From: an uncultured Spirochaetaceae bacterium | Lineage (GTDB): Bacteria > Spirochaetota > Spirochaetia > Sphaerochaetales > Sphaerochaetaceae | Assembly: GCA_944389145.1 (NCBI GenBank) | Contig: CALXLH010000008.1 | Span: forward strand, 1-64,000 | Length of the DNA stretch: 64,000 bases | Reading direction: 5' to 3' | Shown: one piece after another, positions 35,775 through 44,078 of the stretch | Position numbering within the stretch: position 1 is the first letter of the stretch | Layout of the letters: each line of letters opens with the position of its first letter | Notes under the pieces: generated by a model | What the model saw: the letters and a program-made list of their open reading frames with translations, nothing else | What the model was told of the DNA's origin: nothing | Database searches by the model: none | Position numbers and translations under genes: made by a program

Positions 35775-36965
35775 TTACTCGATGATCTCAGTTACCTGGC
35801 CAGAAGCAACGGTCCTGCCACCCTCGCGGATAGCGAAGCGGAGACCCTTATCCATGGCGACAGGATGGATGAGCTCGACGTTGATCTCGGTGTGATCACC
35901 AGGCATGACCATCTCCTTTCCAGCAGGAAGGTGAACGGTTCCGGTGATGTCGGTCGTGCGGAAGTAGAACTGAGGCCTATAGCCATCGAAGAACGGGGAG
36001 TGCCTGCCGCCCTCTTCCTTGGAAAGCACGTACACGGTGCCGGTGAACTTCTGATGAGGAGTAATCGAATTCGGCTTCGCAAGAACCTGTCCGCGGACAA
36101 CCTCCTTCTTATCAACGCCCCTGAGGAGTGCGCCGATGTTATCTCCAGCCTGGCCCTCGTCAAGGATCTTGTTGAACATCTCAACGCCGGTAACGACGGT
36201 GTTCTGGGTCGGCTTGATACCTACGATCTGGACAGGATCATTGACATGGACAACGCCCTTCTCAACCCTACCGGTAACAACGGTGCCACGGCCAGAGATG
36301 GAGAAAATATCCTCGATAGGCATGAGGAACGGCTGATCGACAGCTCTCTCCGGAAGCGGGATATAGGAATCCATCGCGTCGAGAAGCTCATCGATGCACT
36401 TCGTAGCCTCTGGGTCATCCGGCTGCGTCATGGCAAGATAAGCAGATCCCCTGATGACAGGAGCATTGGCACCGTCGAAGCCATACTCAGTGAGAAGATC
36501 CCTCATCTCCTCCTCAACGAGATCGATGAGCTCAGGATCATCAACCTGATCGCACTTATTGATGAATACGATGATCGCAGGTACGCCTACCTGGCGGGCA
36601 AGAAGCAGATGCTCCCTGGTCTGGGCCATAGCGCCATCGGTAGCAGCTACGACGATGATAGCTCCATCCATCTGAGCAGCACCAGTGATCATGTTCTTGA
36701 TGTAGTCAGCGTGTCCCGGGCAGTCAACGTGAGCATAGTGCCTGTTCTTGGACTGATACTCAACGTGCCTGGTGTTGATGGTGATTCCGCGAGCCTTCTC
36801 TTCCGGTGCATTATCGATTGCATCGTAAGCAAGGGCCTTGTCACCGAACAGCTTTGCACAATGCATCGTGATTGCTGCGGTAAGGGTGGTCTTGCCGTGG
36901 TCGACGTGACCAATCGTACCTACGTTTACGTGTGGCTTCGTTCTTTCAAACTTTTCCTTAGCCAT
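35775..36965 (-). CDS. tuf: Elongation factor Tu
   Basis: A 396-residue EF-Tu. The GTPase domain has [18 protein letters not shown] and [17 protein letters not shown] is the switch I region; domains 2 and 3 contain [13 protein letters not shown] and [12 protein letters not shown]. It carries aminoacyl-tRNA to the ribosome. The ATG at 36965 follows GGAGG by five nt; an in-frame extension upstream would read through that site. It has its own strong promoter and a long structured leader. Confidence 0.99.
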   Translation of the reverse strand: MAKEKFERTKPHVNVGTIGHVDHGKTTLTAAITMHCAKLFGDKALAYDAIDNAPEEKARGITINTRHVEYQSKNRHYAHVDCPGHADYIKNMITGAAQMDGAIIVVAATDGAMAQTREHLLLARQVGVPAIIVFINKCDQVDDPELIDLVEEEMRDLLTEYGFDGANAPVIRGSAYLAMTQPDDPEATKCIDELLDAMDSYIPLPERAVDQPFLMPIEDIFSISGRGTVVTGRVEKGVVHVNDPVQIVGIKPTQNTVVTGVEMFNKILDEGQAGDNIGALLRGVDKKEVVRGQVLAKPNSITPHQKFTGTVYVLSKEEGGRHSPFFDGYRPQFYFRTTDITGTVHLPAGKEMVMPGDHTEINVELIHPVAMDKGLRFAIREGGRTVASGQVTEIIE

Positions 36966-37209
36966 CAGTTCCTCCTTGCGGCATTGCCGCAAAACAAAGA
37001 TATCTCATAAAGGCCCATGCCTTTATACGATTCGAGACACATACTGATTGCTTCGGTTATCAAAGAGGTTTCCAGAGGTCGGCGGGGACATGCCCGACGA
37101 CAATAGAGTCATATGGTATAAAGACCTATCTTCCGGAACCACCTTATCGCTTGCAGCAATCGGTTTGGCTCTGCTGTCGCCACGCCGCATAAGGGCATGG
37201 TCAGACACC
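36966..37209 (-). promoter_or_regulatory. Structured 5' leader of tuf, about 240 nt
   Basis: The region between the promoter at 37216-37244 and the tuf ATG has no convincing ORF but several stable helices. Near the gene are TTGCGGC/GCCGCAA with a 3-nt loop (36977-36993 region), whose second arm runs into the AAGGAGG site, and ATAAAGGC/GCCTTTAT with a 4-nt loop (37007-37014 and 37019-37026). Further up are ATAG-GTC/GAC-T-CTAT (37103-37128 region) and smaller stems around GGCGACAGCAGAGCC and ATTGCTGCAAGCGAT. This suggests a cis-regulatory RNA controlling EF-Tu. I could not match it to a known riboswitch or ribosomal-protein leader. Confidence 0.5.
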
Positions 37210-37215
37210 TTGACC

Positions 37216-37244
37216 AATATAAAGAAACAGCCGAGCTTTGTCAA
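37216..37244 (-). promoter_or_regulatory. Strong promoter of tuf
   Basis: On the minus strand a perfect TTGACA (37239-37244), a 17-nt spacer and TATATT (37216-37221). It overlaps the -35 of a possible rightward promoter at 37238-37266. Confidence 0.8.
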
Positions 37245-37266
37245 CAGCTTTCTAAAATAAAATATT
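37238..37266 (+). promoter_or_regulatory. Possible rightward promoter facing the tuf promoter
   Basis: TTGTCA (37238-37243), a 17-nt spacer and AATATT (37261-37266) would start transcription near 37273. The -35 hexamer lies on the opposite strand of the tuf -35, so the two promoters should compete. Downstream is the structured stretch at 37273-37494. Confidence 0.4.
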
Positions 37267-37272
37267 AAAAGG

Positions 37273-37494
37273 AGTTATACATATTCTCAGAACAATATGC
37301 GAACCTGCGTCGCATGCTGTTCTCTCGCTATATGTAGCGTACCGGAATGCAGGATGGCCCTGCTAGGATGGTAGGAGCGACGAAAGCTGGACAAATCAGC
37401 GCGGCAGAGCACCTGCGAAGAGGCTTATGCCTAGACTAACTGCGGGGAACAGGATATGGGGACGATCTCAGCAGATGATGCGCCGCGCATCATC
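37273..37494 (+). ncRNA. Candidate structured non-coding RNA
   Basis: There is no credible ORF, but strong nested pairing. TACATA (37278-37283), AGAACA (37289-37294) and ATGCGA (37297-37302) pair in order with TCGCAT (37310-37315), TGTTCT (37318-37323) and TATGTA (37331-37336), giving one 59-nt hairpin of three helices. A second unit has TACC...GGTA enclosing GCAGG/CCTGC. AGGC/GCCT and a 9-bp hairpin GATGATGCG/CGCATCATC (37474-37482 and 37486-37494) follow. I compared it by eye with tRNA, tmRNA, SRP RNA and RNase P RNA and found no match. The strand is chosen from the promoter guess and could be the other one. Confidence 0.35.
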
Positions 37495-37945
37495 ACATCT
37501 TCCTCATGAGATAGTTCTTGATCCTCACCCCGCCTCTTACCACGATATTCTCCCTCACGATGGAATACCCCTGAGAGCGGAAGAACGGGCAGGCCGTTAT
37601 CGAGGCATGGACAGTGATGGGAGGATCCATCCTCGATTCAAGGGCCTTCAGGAGAGTCTTCCCCACCCCGTGGCCTGCGACCGAGGGAGAGACGTAGAGC
37701 ATATCGACATATCCCTTGCCTATATCAGCGCTGCCGAAGCCGATGATGACGCCATCCTCATCCTCTGCGACGATGGAATGCTGATCGGAGAATCTTCCGG
37801 CCCATATCTCAGCATCCGCATCCACAGGTGCCCATGCGGCAATCTCATTGAAGGAATAATCGGAACGGCAGAGCTTCTGCACGGAATCGATGAAGAGGGA
37901 ATGCACGGCGGGTGCATCGGATACAGAATACCTACGTATGCGCAT
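37493..37945 (-). CDS. GNAT-family N-acetyltransferase
   Basis: A 150-residue acetyltransferase. It starts MRIRRYSVSDAPAVHSLF, contains the acetyl-CoA-binding motif MLYVSPSVAGHGVGKTLLKA and ends with FFRSQGYSIVRENIVVRGGV. The substrate is unknown. The reading frame is open for 52 more codons upstream but that part overlaps the divergent TSCPD gene and does not look like the family. A GATAAT hexamer (37952-37957) with TTGATG 17 nt further up ends 6 nt before the ATG, so the mRNA may be leaderless. A 9-bp hairpin directly follows the stop codon. Confidence 0.85.
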   Translation of the reverse strand: MRIRRYSVSDAPAVHSLFIDSVQKLCRSDYSFNEIAAWAPVDADAEIWAGRFSDQHSIVAEDEDGVIIGFGSADIGKGYVDMLYVSPSVAGHGVGKTLLKALESRMDPPITVHASITACPFFRSQGYSIVRENIVVRGGVRIKNYLMRKM

Positions 37946-37951
37946 ATCCAT

Positions 37952-37980
37952 ATTATCCAACGCTTGCCCAAGGCCATCAA
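37952..37980 (-). promoter_or_regulatory. Promoter for a leaderless GNAT mRNA
   Basis: TTGATG (37975-37980), 17-nt spacer and GATAAT (37952-37957) on the minus strand. The hexamer ends 6 nt before the ATG at 37945, and no ribosome binding site is present. Confidence 0.5.
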
Positions 37981-38010
37981 TCGTGGTTATCTTACGGCGA
38001 GGAGAATGAC

Positions 38011-38265
38011 ATGAAGCATGAGACATATAAGACAAGCGGAACCTGCTCAAGGCAGATAGATTTCGATATCGACGAGAACGGATGCATCCATAACATCTCA
38101 TTCGTCGGGGGCTGCAACGGCAACCTCAAGGGTATAGGCAAGCTCTGCGAAGGAATGAAAGCGGAGGATGTTGCGGCACGCATAGAGGGCACCACATGCG
38201 GATTCAAGGGCACAAGCTGCCCCGATCAGCTCGCGAAGGCCATCAAGGAAGCAATCAGCCGCTAG
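38011..38265 (+). CDS. TSCPD-domain protein (TIGR03905-like)
   Basis: An 84-residue protein with the TSCPD signature: TSGTCSRQIDFDIDENGCI, FVGGCNGNLKGIGKL, then TTCGFKGTSCPDQLAKAI. The conserved cysteines suggest a metal site. The domain also occurs at the end of some vitamin-B12-dependent ribonucleotide reductases, but the stand-alone form has no known function. The start at 38011 is supported by GAGGAG six nt upstream. Its stop shares CTAG with the stop of the convergent KilA-N-like gene. Confidence 0.88.
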   Translation: MKHETYKTSGTCSRQIDFDIDENGCIHNISFVGGCNGNLKGIGKLCEGMKAEDVAARIEGTTCGFKGTSCPDQLAKAIKEAISR

Positions 38266-38597
38266 ATATTCACTCCCCGTGCGGTGAGGAAGGCAACGAA
38301 GTCATTAAAGATATCTATATCTGCGATAACCTCCTCACCGTCCATTGCAAGTCCCTGGCATGATGTCAGGGCTATGAAATCCTCTACGGTCAGCACCTCA
38401 TCGCGCTCCGCCCTCTCGAACAGATACGGCACCTGATTATCACGGAAGGAACCATTGCCATTGCGCCTCTCCCAATCGGTTATCGCAGCAATGGTTGACT
38501 TCTGCGAAAGCCAGCCATCTATCTCCCTCATCGGGTCCCTGACAAAGCGGCGCGCATAGCCTGTCAGCGAATAGTAATCATCGTAATCAGGAATCAT
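38262..38597 (-). CDS. Short KilA-N-like protein
   Basis: A 111-residue protein I do not recognise with confidence. Its first 70 residues, with YYSLTGYARRFV, REIDGWLSQKSTIAAITDWE and GSFRDNQVPYLFE, follow the KilA-N pattern of phage-derived DNA-binding domains (YISLTDIA, IKNWLR, TIEFLGLWE). The stretch LTVEDFIALTS and DIDIFNDFVAFL would correspond to the rest of that domain. The ATG at 38597 lies behind the rpsG terminator, with TATAGT seven nt upstream; an open frame upstream overlaps rpsG and is not used. It occupies the position where fusA is usually found. The stop shares CTAG with the TSCPD gene. Confidence 0.6.
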   Translation of the reverse strand: MIPDYDDYYSLTGYARRFVRDPMREIDGWLSQKSTIAAITDWERRNGNGSFRDNQVPYLFERAERDEVLTVEDFIALTSCQGLAMDGEEVIADIDIFNDFVAFLTARGVNI

Positions 38598-38620
38598 GGA
38601 TAATACTATATCACGAAAGA

Positions 38621-38642
38621 AGAGCAGGCCGGAACCTGCTCT
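38621..38642 (-). terminator. Terminator after rpsG
   Basis: On the minus strand, AGAGCAGG, a 6-nt loop and CCTGCTCT (38621-38628 and 38635-38642) form an 8-bp stem followed by TCTTTCG. It lies 23 bp after the rpsG stop and should end the rpoBC-rpsLG transcript. Confidence 0.65.
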
Positions 38643-38664
38643 CCCATCTGCGTCATTACGCTGA

Positions 38665-39135
38665 CTAGAAGCGGAAATGGCTGAATGCCTTGTTGGCGTC
38701 TGCCATCCTGTGCGTATCCTCCTTCTTCTTGAAGGCAGCTCCGGTAGAGTTGTATGCATCAAGAAGCTCGTCGGTAAGCTTGTCGCTCATGCACTTGCCA
38801 TTCCTGGCACGGGCAGCTGCGATGATCCAGCGCATCGCAAGCGCTTCCCTTCTCTCTTCCCTGATCTCTACAGGTACCTGATAGGTAGCACCGCCCACGC
38901 GCCTGGACTTTACCTCGACCAAAGGCTTGACGTTATCAACAGCCTTGTTGAAGACATCAAGCGCATTCTCTCCGCTCTTCTCTGCGATATTGTTCATCGC
39001 GGTATAGAGAATCCTGGTAGAGATGCTCTTCTTGCCATCTACCATCATGCGGCAGATGAACTTCTCGACAACCGTGCTGTTATAGATAGCATCCGAGCTA
39101 ACCGTTCTCTTAGGGGCTTTTCTATCTCTTGACAT
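38665..39135 (-). CDS. rpsG: 30S ribosomal protein S7
   Basis: A 156-residue S7 with [36 protein letters not shown] and [17 protein letters not shown], ending [13 protein letters not shown]. It is the main organiser of the 30S head. It follows rpsL; fusA does not follow it, and a terminator-like hairpin does. Confidence 0.98.
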   Translation of the reverse strand: MSRDRKAPKRTVSSDAIYNSTVVEKFICRMMVDGKKSISTRILYTAMNNIAEKSGENALDVFNKAVDNVKPLVEVKSRRVGGATYQVPVEIREERREALAMRWIIAAARARNGKCMSDKLTDELLDAYNSTGAAFKKKEDTHRMADANKAFSHFRF

Positions 39136-39150
39136 AACCTTGCCTCCCTA

Positions 39151-39525
39151 TCAAGCCTTTGGCTTCTTGGCACCATACTTCGAGCGGGACCTCTTGCGAT
39201 CGGCAACGCCGAGGGTATCCTTGGTTCCGCGGATGATGTGGTACCTAACGCCAGGAAGGTCCTTGACCCTTCCGCCCCTGATGAGGACGACGGAGTGTTC
39301 CTGAAGGTTATGGCCGATACCTGGGATGTATGCGGTTACTTCGATTCCATTGGAAAGACGCACACGGGCGACCTTCCTGAGAGCGGAGTTAGGCTTCTTA
39401 GGAGTAACTGTCATTACCCTTGTGCAGACTCCCCTCTTCTGCGGGCAGCCCTGAAGAGCCGGAGACTTCGTCTTGCTCTTGCTGCTCTTCCTGCCCTTTC
39501 TTATCAGCTGATTGATAGTAGGCAT
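39151..39525 (-). CDS. rpsL: 30S ribosomal protein S12
   Basis: A 124-residue S12 with [40 protein letters not shown] and [13 protein letters not shown]. The decoding-centre residues PKKPNSAL and [10 protein letters not shown] are intact, so there is no sign of a streptomycin-resistant form. It lies after rpoC. Confidence 0.98.
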   Translation of the reverse strand: MPTINQLIRKGRKSSKSKTKSPALQGCPQKRGVCTRVMTVTPKKPNSALRKVARVRLSNGIEVTAYIPGIGHNLQEHSVVLIRGGRVKDLPGVRYHIIRGTKDTLGVADRKRSRSKYGAKKPKA

Positions 39526-39663
39526 CTTACGATACGCTCCTTTATCATTGATCCGCCCGTCTCACACCAGGGGATCTATGCCGCACAGGCGGCACATCTA
39601 TTTCCAACAGCGGTCAGCATGAGCCTCGCCGGACCAAGGCCGCGAGCGGGTGCCGACAGGCAC
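39526..39663. other. Gap between rpoC and rpsL
   Basis: This 138-bp gap holds small GC-rich hairpins (GCCGC/GCGGC near 39582-39595, GTGCC/GGCAC just after rpoC) but no ORF and no clear promoter. Transcription probably continues from rpoC. Confidence 0.4.
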
Positions 39664-42600
39664 TCACTCGTCTATCTGGCCCTCGTCTATATCGACGGCG
39701 GCTCCCACTGTCTTCATATCACCCAGTTCCTCGATATCCAGATCATCGATCGGTTCAGCGGCCTTTCTCTCAGCCCTGGCCCTGTCGACTTCCTTCTGGA
39801 GCTCGAGAAGCTTCTCATCCTCCTCAAGGCGCACGTTCCTGTATCTCTTCATGCCGGTACCGGCAGGAATGAGATGTCCGATGATGACATTCTCCTTGAG
39901 ACCTCTGAGCTCATCTTTTTTACCAGCAATGGCTGCATTAGTCAATACGCGCGTTGTCGAGAGGAACGACGCGGCGGAGATGAAGGAATCAACGGAAAGG
40001 GCCGCATCAGAGACACCCTGAAGCACCGGACGCGCTATGGCAGGCGTCCTGCCTTCCCTCTTGGCTTCCTCATTCACGCGATCAAAGAGGTTCTTATCGA
40101 CCTTCTGCATCTTGACGAACTGCGTATCGCCCGCACGGAGGATCTCAACCTTGCGGAGCATCTGGCGGATGATGATGCCAAGATGCTTCTCGTTGATCTC
40201 TACGCCCTGCATCCTATAGACCTTCTGGATCTCGTTGACCAGGAACGAAAGAACCGCATTCTCTCCAAGCACGTCAAGCACTTCGCGTGATGTCACAGGC
40301 TCATCGCACAGCGGCTCGCCAGCCTTGACCTCATCGCCTTCCCTGACAAGAAGCAGCGCGTCCTTGGTATATACCTTATGCGGATGCATCGCACCGAAGG
40401 CATCACGGATAGTGACGATCGTAGAACCGCTGTTCACGTTCGAAGAGGCCTGTACGCTCACTACCGTACCCGTAACGCGGGCAAGGATGATCGGATTGAC
40501 CTTGTTCGAAGAGGATACCTTTCCATGGCGAGCCTCGAAGAGAGAATCGACCTGGGGAAGACCTCCCGCGATATCCTTCGTGGTCGTGCTGTCCTTGGAG
40601 ACCTTGGCAAGTATATCTCCAGCCTCGATCCTCTGGCCCTTCTCCTTGACGACCATGTATGCGCCGCCCGGGATCTGGTAGCTGTTGAACTCACCAGAGT
40701 CGGTACGGACAAGCACTGCCGGCCGGAACGCTCCGAGCTGAGCAGACGGAACGACGATCATGTCGGTGTCGCCCGCCTCGTTGAAGACCTTCCTATAGGA
40801 CTTGTCCTCGACAAAGTCGTTCATCTCCTCGACCACTCCGGAAGCCTCTGCGATGATCGGCTCGCTGAATGGATCGAATGTGATGATAGCCTCATCGGCA
40901 GGAACCACCTGTCCCTCATAGACGGAGAGCTCGGAACCTGCAGGAACGGGATATTCGACAGGCGATGCCACGACAAAGACACGCTCGCCGGAATCAGAAG
41001 GCAGATGATAGAGCCTTCCGTTATCCTCGGCCATCACGTCCTTCCCTGCCCTCTTATAGATAGGATAGCCCTTGGCGACAGGCTTTCCATCCTCGACGAG
41101 AAGCTCATCATAGAGACCAGTGATCTCCTGATAGACCTTCGATACCGTTATATGTCCCTTTCTCGGGAAGAGGCGCTTGCCTGTACTGTCCGTGATCACA
41201 AGCCCCTTCAGGCCGCGTACGATGACAGGATAGCTGAAGGCAAGCTTGTTCTCCTTAGTGGAAGTGGATGCGGTTCCTCCAACATGGAATGTACGCATCG
41301 TAAGCTGCGTTCCCGGCTGTCCGATAGACTGCGCAGCGATGATGCCGACAGCCTCTCCGATCTCGACGGAACGGTTGGTGGCGAGGTTGCGTCCATAGCA
41401 CTTACGGCACACGCCATGCTCTGCCTCACAGGTAAGGACAGTGCGGAGAAGCACGCTCTCGACACCGGCCTTCTCGATAGCCTCGGCAGTCTCATCAGAG
41501 ATCTCCTCATTGGCCTTGGCAAGGACGACAGGATGCCCTTCCTCATCCTTGAGGAACGGATGCAGCACATCCTCGACAGGGCAGGAACCGGCGATACGGG
41601 ATGCCAGGGACTCGACGACCGTGTCACCATCCTTGACAGCCGACGTCCAGATGCCGTTGATGGTATGGCAATCCTCCTCGCTTACAACGAAATCCTGAGC
41701 GACATCGACGAGCTTACGGGTAAGATAGCCAGCCTTAGCGGTCTTGAGAGCCGTATCGGTAAGTCCCTTTCTCGCTCCATTGGAGGAGATGAAGAACTCC
41801 ATGATCGAAAGGCCTTCCTTGAAGTTCGACTTGATAGGAAGCTCGATGATCTTTCCATTAGGCTTAGCCATGAGGCCGCGCATTCCGCCAAGCTGCCTGA
41901 TCTGGTTCTTTGAGCCACGGGCACCGGAATCGACCATAAGGTAGAGCGGATTGAAGCCATGCTGGCTCTTCTTCAGCTCATCCATGAGCATGTCGGTCAG
42001 CTCCTCGTTGGTCTCCGTCCAGACCTCGATCACCCTATTGTATCTCTCTTCCTGCGTGATCTGGCCATCATGGAACTGCTTGAAGACCACAGACTGCCTC
42101 TCGTTGGCCTCATCGATGAGATCCTTCTTCTTCTCAGGAACGACCATGTCAGACAGTCCGATCGTCGCGCCGAAGAGCGTCGCATACTTGAAGCCGAGAT
42201 CCTTCACGGAATCAAGAAGCTCTACGGCAACCGATGGCTTGTTATGCTTGATCGTCTCGCCGATGACCTTCCTCAGCTGCTTATCCCCAAGGCAGTAGTT
42301 CTGATACGGCAGGCCCACAGGGATAGCGGAGTTGAAGATGATGCGGCCAGGAGTCGTGCGGATCCACTTGTGTCCATCCGCTATCTCCCTCGAACCATCC
42401 TCATAGATGACCTCAAGGCCTTCCTTGAGGCGATAGTACACTGCCTCGTTATAGCTCACTGAGCCCGCATCAATGGCAGCCTCGATCTCAGCGATCGATT
42501 CGAAATGCTTGATCTTCCTCTGCGGATCGAGATCCGTCCGCTCCTTCGTGAGGTAGAAGATGCCAAGGACCATATCCTGGGACGGGAATGCGATAGGCTT

Positions 42601-44070
42601 GCCGTTCGCAGGATCGAGAAGGTTCGTCGTGGAGAGCATCAGCGTCCAGCACTCAAGCTGGGCAGCCTGCGTCAGAGGCACATGGATGGCCATCTGGTCT
42701 CCATCGAAGTCAGCGTTAAACGCATGGCATACGAGAGGATGGAGCTTCAGCGCCTTTCCTTCTACCAGGACAGGCTCGAAGGCCTGGATACCCAGGCGAT
42801 GGAGCGTAGGTGCCCTGTTGAGCATGACAGGATGCTCCTTGACGACCTCATCAAGGACGCCCCATACCTCAGGAGCCTCCTGCTCGACCAGCATCTTGGC
42901 CCTCTTGATATTCTGAGCGATATCATTCTGCACGAGACGACGCATGATGAACGGCTTGAACAGTTCCAGCGCCATCTTAGATGGCACGCCGCACTGATGC
43001 ATCCTGAGCTCCGGTCCTACGACGATAACCGAACGTCCGGAATAGTCTACGCGCTTTCCGAGAAGGTTCTGGCGGAACCTTCCCTGCTTGCCCTTAAGCA
43101 CATCAGAGAGCGACTTGAGATCCCTCTTGCTGCTGCCCTTGGTGGGATTGGCGGTCTTGGAGTTATCGAAGAGCGAATCGACAGCCTCCTGAAGCATCCT
43201 CTTCTCATTGCGGATGATGATATCCGGAGCCTGGATCTTGATAAGCCTGTCGAGACGGTTATTGCGGTTTATGACACGCCTGTACAGCTCATTGAGATCG
43301 GTCGTGGCGAAACGGCCTCCATCAAGCTGCACCATCGGGCGCAGGTCTGGCGGGATGACAGGGATGACCTTGAGGATCATCCATTCGGGCCTGTTCCCAG
43401 ATGAAAGGAACTCCTCGCAGTAGCGGATGCGGGAAAGAAGCTTGTTATCGATCTTGTTGTTCGCCTCCTCCTTCTGCGCAAGCTGTGCCCTGAGCTCTTC
43501 GGAAAGGGTCTCAAGATCAAGGCCCTTCAGCAGGTCATAGATAGCCTCAGCGCCCATTCCCGCCTTGAAGGTATCGCCATACTTATCGAGGGCAGCGTAA
43601 TACTCATCCTCATCAAGCACCTGATACTTCCTCAAATCGGTCTCCTGCCCCGGGTCGGTAACGACGTACTTCTCGTAGGAAAGGATCTCCATGAGCTCCG
43701 ACCTCTTGATATCAAGAAGATAGCTCATGATGGAAGGAGTCGAGCGATAGAACCAGATATGTGCCACAGGAGCCGCCAGCGTGATATGCCCGATACGCTC
43801 ACGGCGTACCTTGGTATCCGTAACCTCAACGCCGCAGCGGTCACATACGACACCCTTGTATCTATTGGACTTGAACTTGCCGCACCAGCACTCCCATGCC
43901 TTGGTGGTACCGAATATGCGCTCGCAGAAGAGGCCGTCCCTCTCCGGGCGGAGAGAGCGATAGTTTATGGTCTCCGGTTTCTTCACCTCGCCATATGACC
44001 AGGCGAGGATCTGCTCAGGGGAAGCAAGCTTTATCCTTATAGAGCTGAAATCCTGTATTTCCTTCATCAC
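39664..44070 (-). CDS. rpoC: RNA polymerase beta' subunit
   Basis: A 1468-residue beta' subunit, somewhat longer than the E. coli protein. It has the N-terminal zinc ribbon ([20 protein letters not shown]), the catalytic loop [15 protein letters not shown], the second zinc site with CRKCYGRN, and [20 protein letters not shown]. The C-terminus ends in an acidic tail. With beta it forms the active centre. It starts 8 bp after rpoB. Confidence 0.99.
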   Translation of the reverse strand: MMKEIQDFSSIRIKLASPEQILAWSYGEVKKPETINYRSLRPERDGLFCERIFGTTKAWECWCGKFKSNRYKGVVCDRCGVEVTDTKVRRERIGHITLAAPVAHIWFYRSTPSIMSYLLDIKRSELMEILSYEKYVVTDPGQETDLRKYQVLDEDEYYAALDKYGDTFKAGMGAEAIYDLLKGLDLETLSEELRAQLAQKEEANNKIDNKLLSRIRYCEEFLSSGNRPEWMILKVIPVIPPDLRPMVQLDGGRFATTDLNELYRRVINRNNRLDRLIKIQAPDIIIRNEKRMLQEAVDSLFDNSKTANPTKGSSKRDLKSLSDVLKGKQGRFRQNLLGKRVDYSGRSVIVVGPELRMHQCGVPSKMALELFKPFIMRRLVQNDIAQNIKRAKMLVEQEAPEVWGVLDEVVKEHPVMLNRAPTLHRLGIQAFEPVLVEGKALKLHPLVCHAFNADFDGDQMAIHVPLTQAAQLECWTLMLSTTNLLDPANGKPIAFPSQDMVLGIFYLTKERTDLDPQRKIKHFESIAEIEAAIDAGSVSYNEAVYYRLKEGLEVIYEDGSREIADGHKWIRTTPGRIIFNSAIPVGLPYQNYCLGDKQLRKVIGETIKHNKPSVAVELLDSVKDLGFKYATLFGATIGLSDMVVPEKKKDLIDEANERQSVVFKQFHDGQITQEERYNRVIEVWTETNEELTDMLMDELKKSQHGFNPLYLMVDSGARGSKNQIRQLGGMRGLMAKPNGKIIELPIKSNFKEGLSIMEFFISSNGARKGLTDTALKTAKAGYLTRKLVDVAQDFVVSEEDCHTINGIWTSAVKDGDTVVESLASRIAGSCPVEDVLHPFLKDEEGHPVVLAKANEEISDETAEAIEKAGVESVLLRTVLTCEAEHGVCRKCYGRNLATNRSVEIGEAVGIIAAQSIGQPGTQLTMRTFHVGGTASTSTKENKLAFSYPVIVRGLKGLVITDSTGKRLFPRKGHITVSKVYQEITGLYDELLVEDGKPVAKGYPIYKRAGKDVMAEDNGRLYHLPSDSGERVFVVASPVEYPVPAGSELSVYEGQVVPADEAIITFDPFSEPIIAEASGVVEEMNDFVEDKSYRKVFNEAGDTDMIVVPSAQLGAFRPAVLVRTDSGEFNSYQIPGGAYMVVKEKGQRIEAGDILAKVSKDSTTTKDIAGGLPQVDSLFEARHGKVSSSNKVNPIILARVTGTVVSVQASSNVNSGSTIVTIRDAFGAMHPHKVYTKDALLLVREGDEVKAGEPLCDEPVTSREVLDVLGENAVLSFLVNEIQKVYRMQGVEINEKHLGIIIRQMLRKVEILRAGDTQFVKMQKVDKNLFDRVNEEAKREGRTPAIARPVLQGVSDAALSVDSFISAASFLSTTRVLTNAAIAGKKDELRGLKENVIIGHLIPAGTGMKRYRNVRLEEDEKLLELQKEVDRARAERKAAEPIDDLDIEELGDMKTVGAAVDIDEGQIDE

Positions 44071-44078
44071 CTTTCTCC

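Noticed and set aside
37023-37244. 73-codon minus-strand frame upstream of tuf
   Set aside because: Its start codon is the TTG of the tuf -35 hexamer and it has no ribosome binding site; the region is better explained as a structured leader.
36966-37494. tRNA, tmRNA, SRP RNA or RNase P RNA in the tuf upstream region
   Set aside because: No TTCRA T-loop with paired arms, no tmRNA tag or GGAAGCAGCC-type SRP loop, and no RNase P GAGGAAAGUCC box on either strand.
38262-38762. Longer reading of the KilA-N-like gene, starting inside rpsG
   Set aside because: The first 55 codons overlap rpsG out of frame, are Arg/Ser-rich and precede a terminator.
40378-41913. 511-codon open frame opposite rpoC, and similar 300-350 codon frames opposite rpoC and rpoB
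   Set aside because: Antisense shadows of a conserved gene, rich in Arg/His/Ile without domains.
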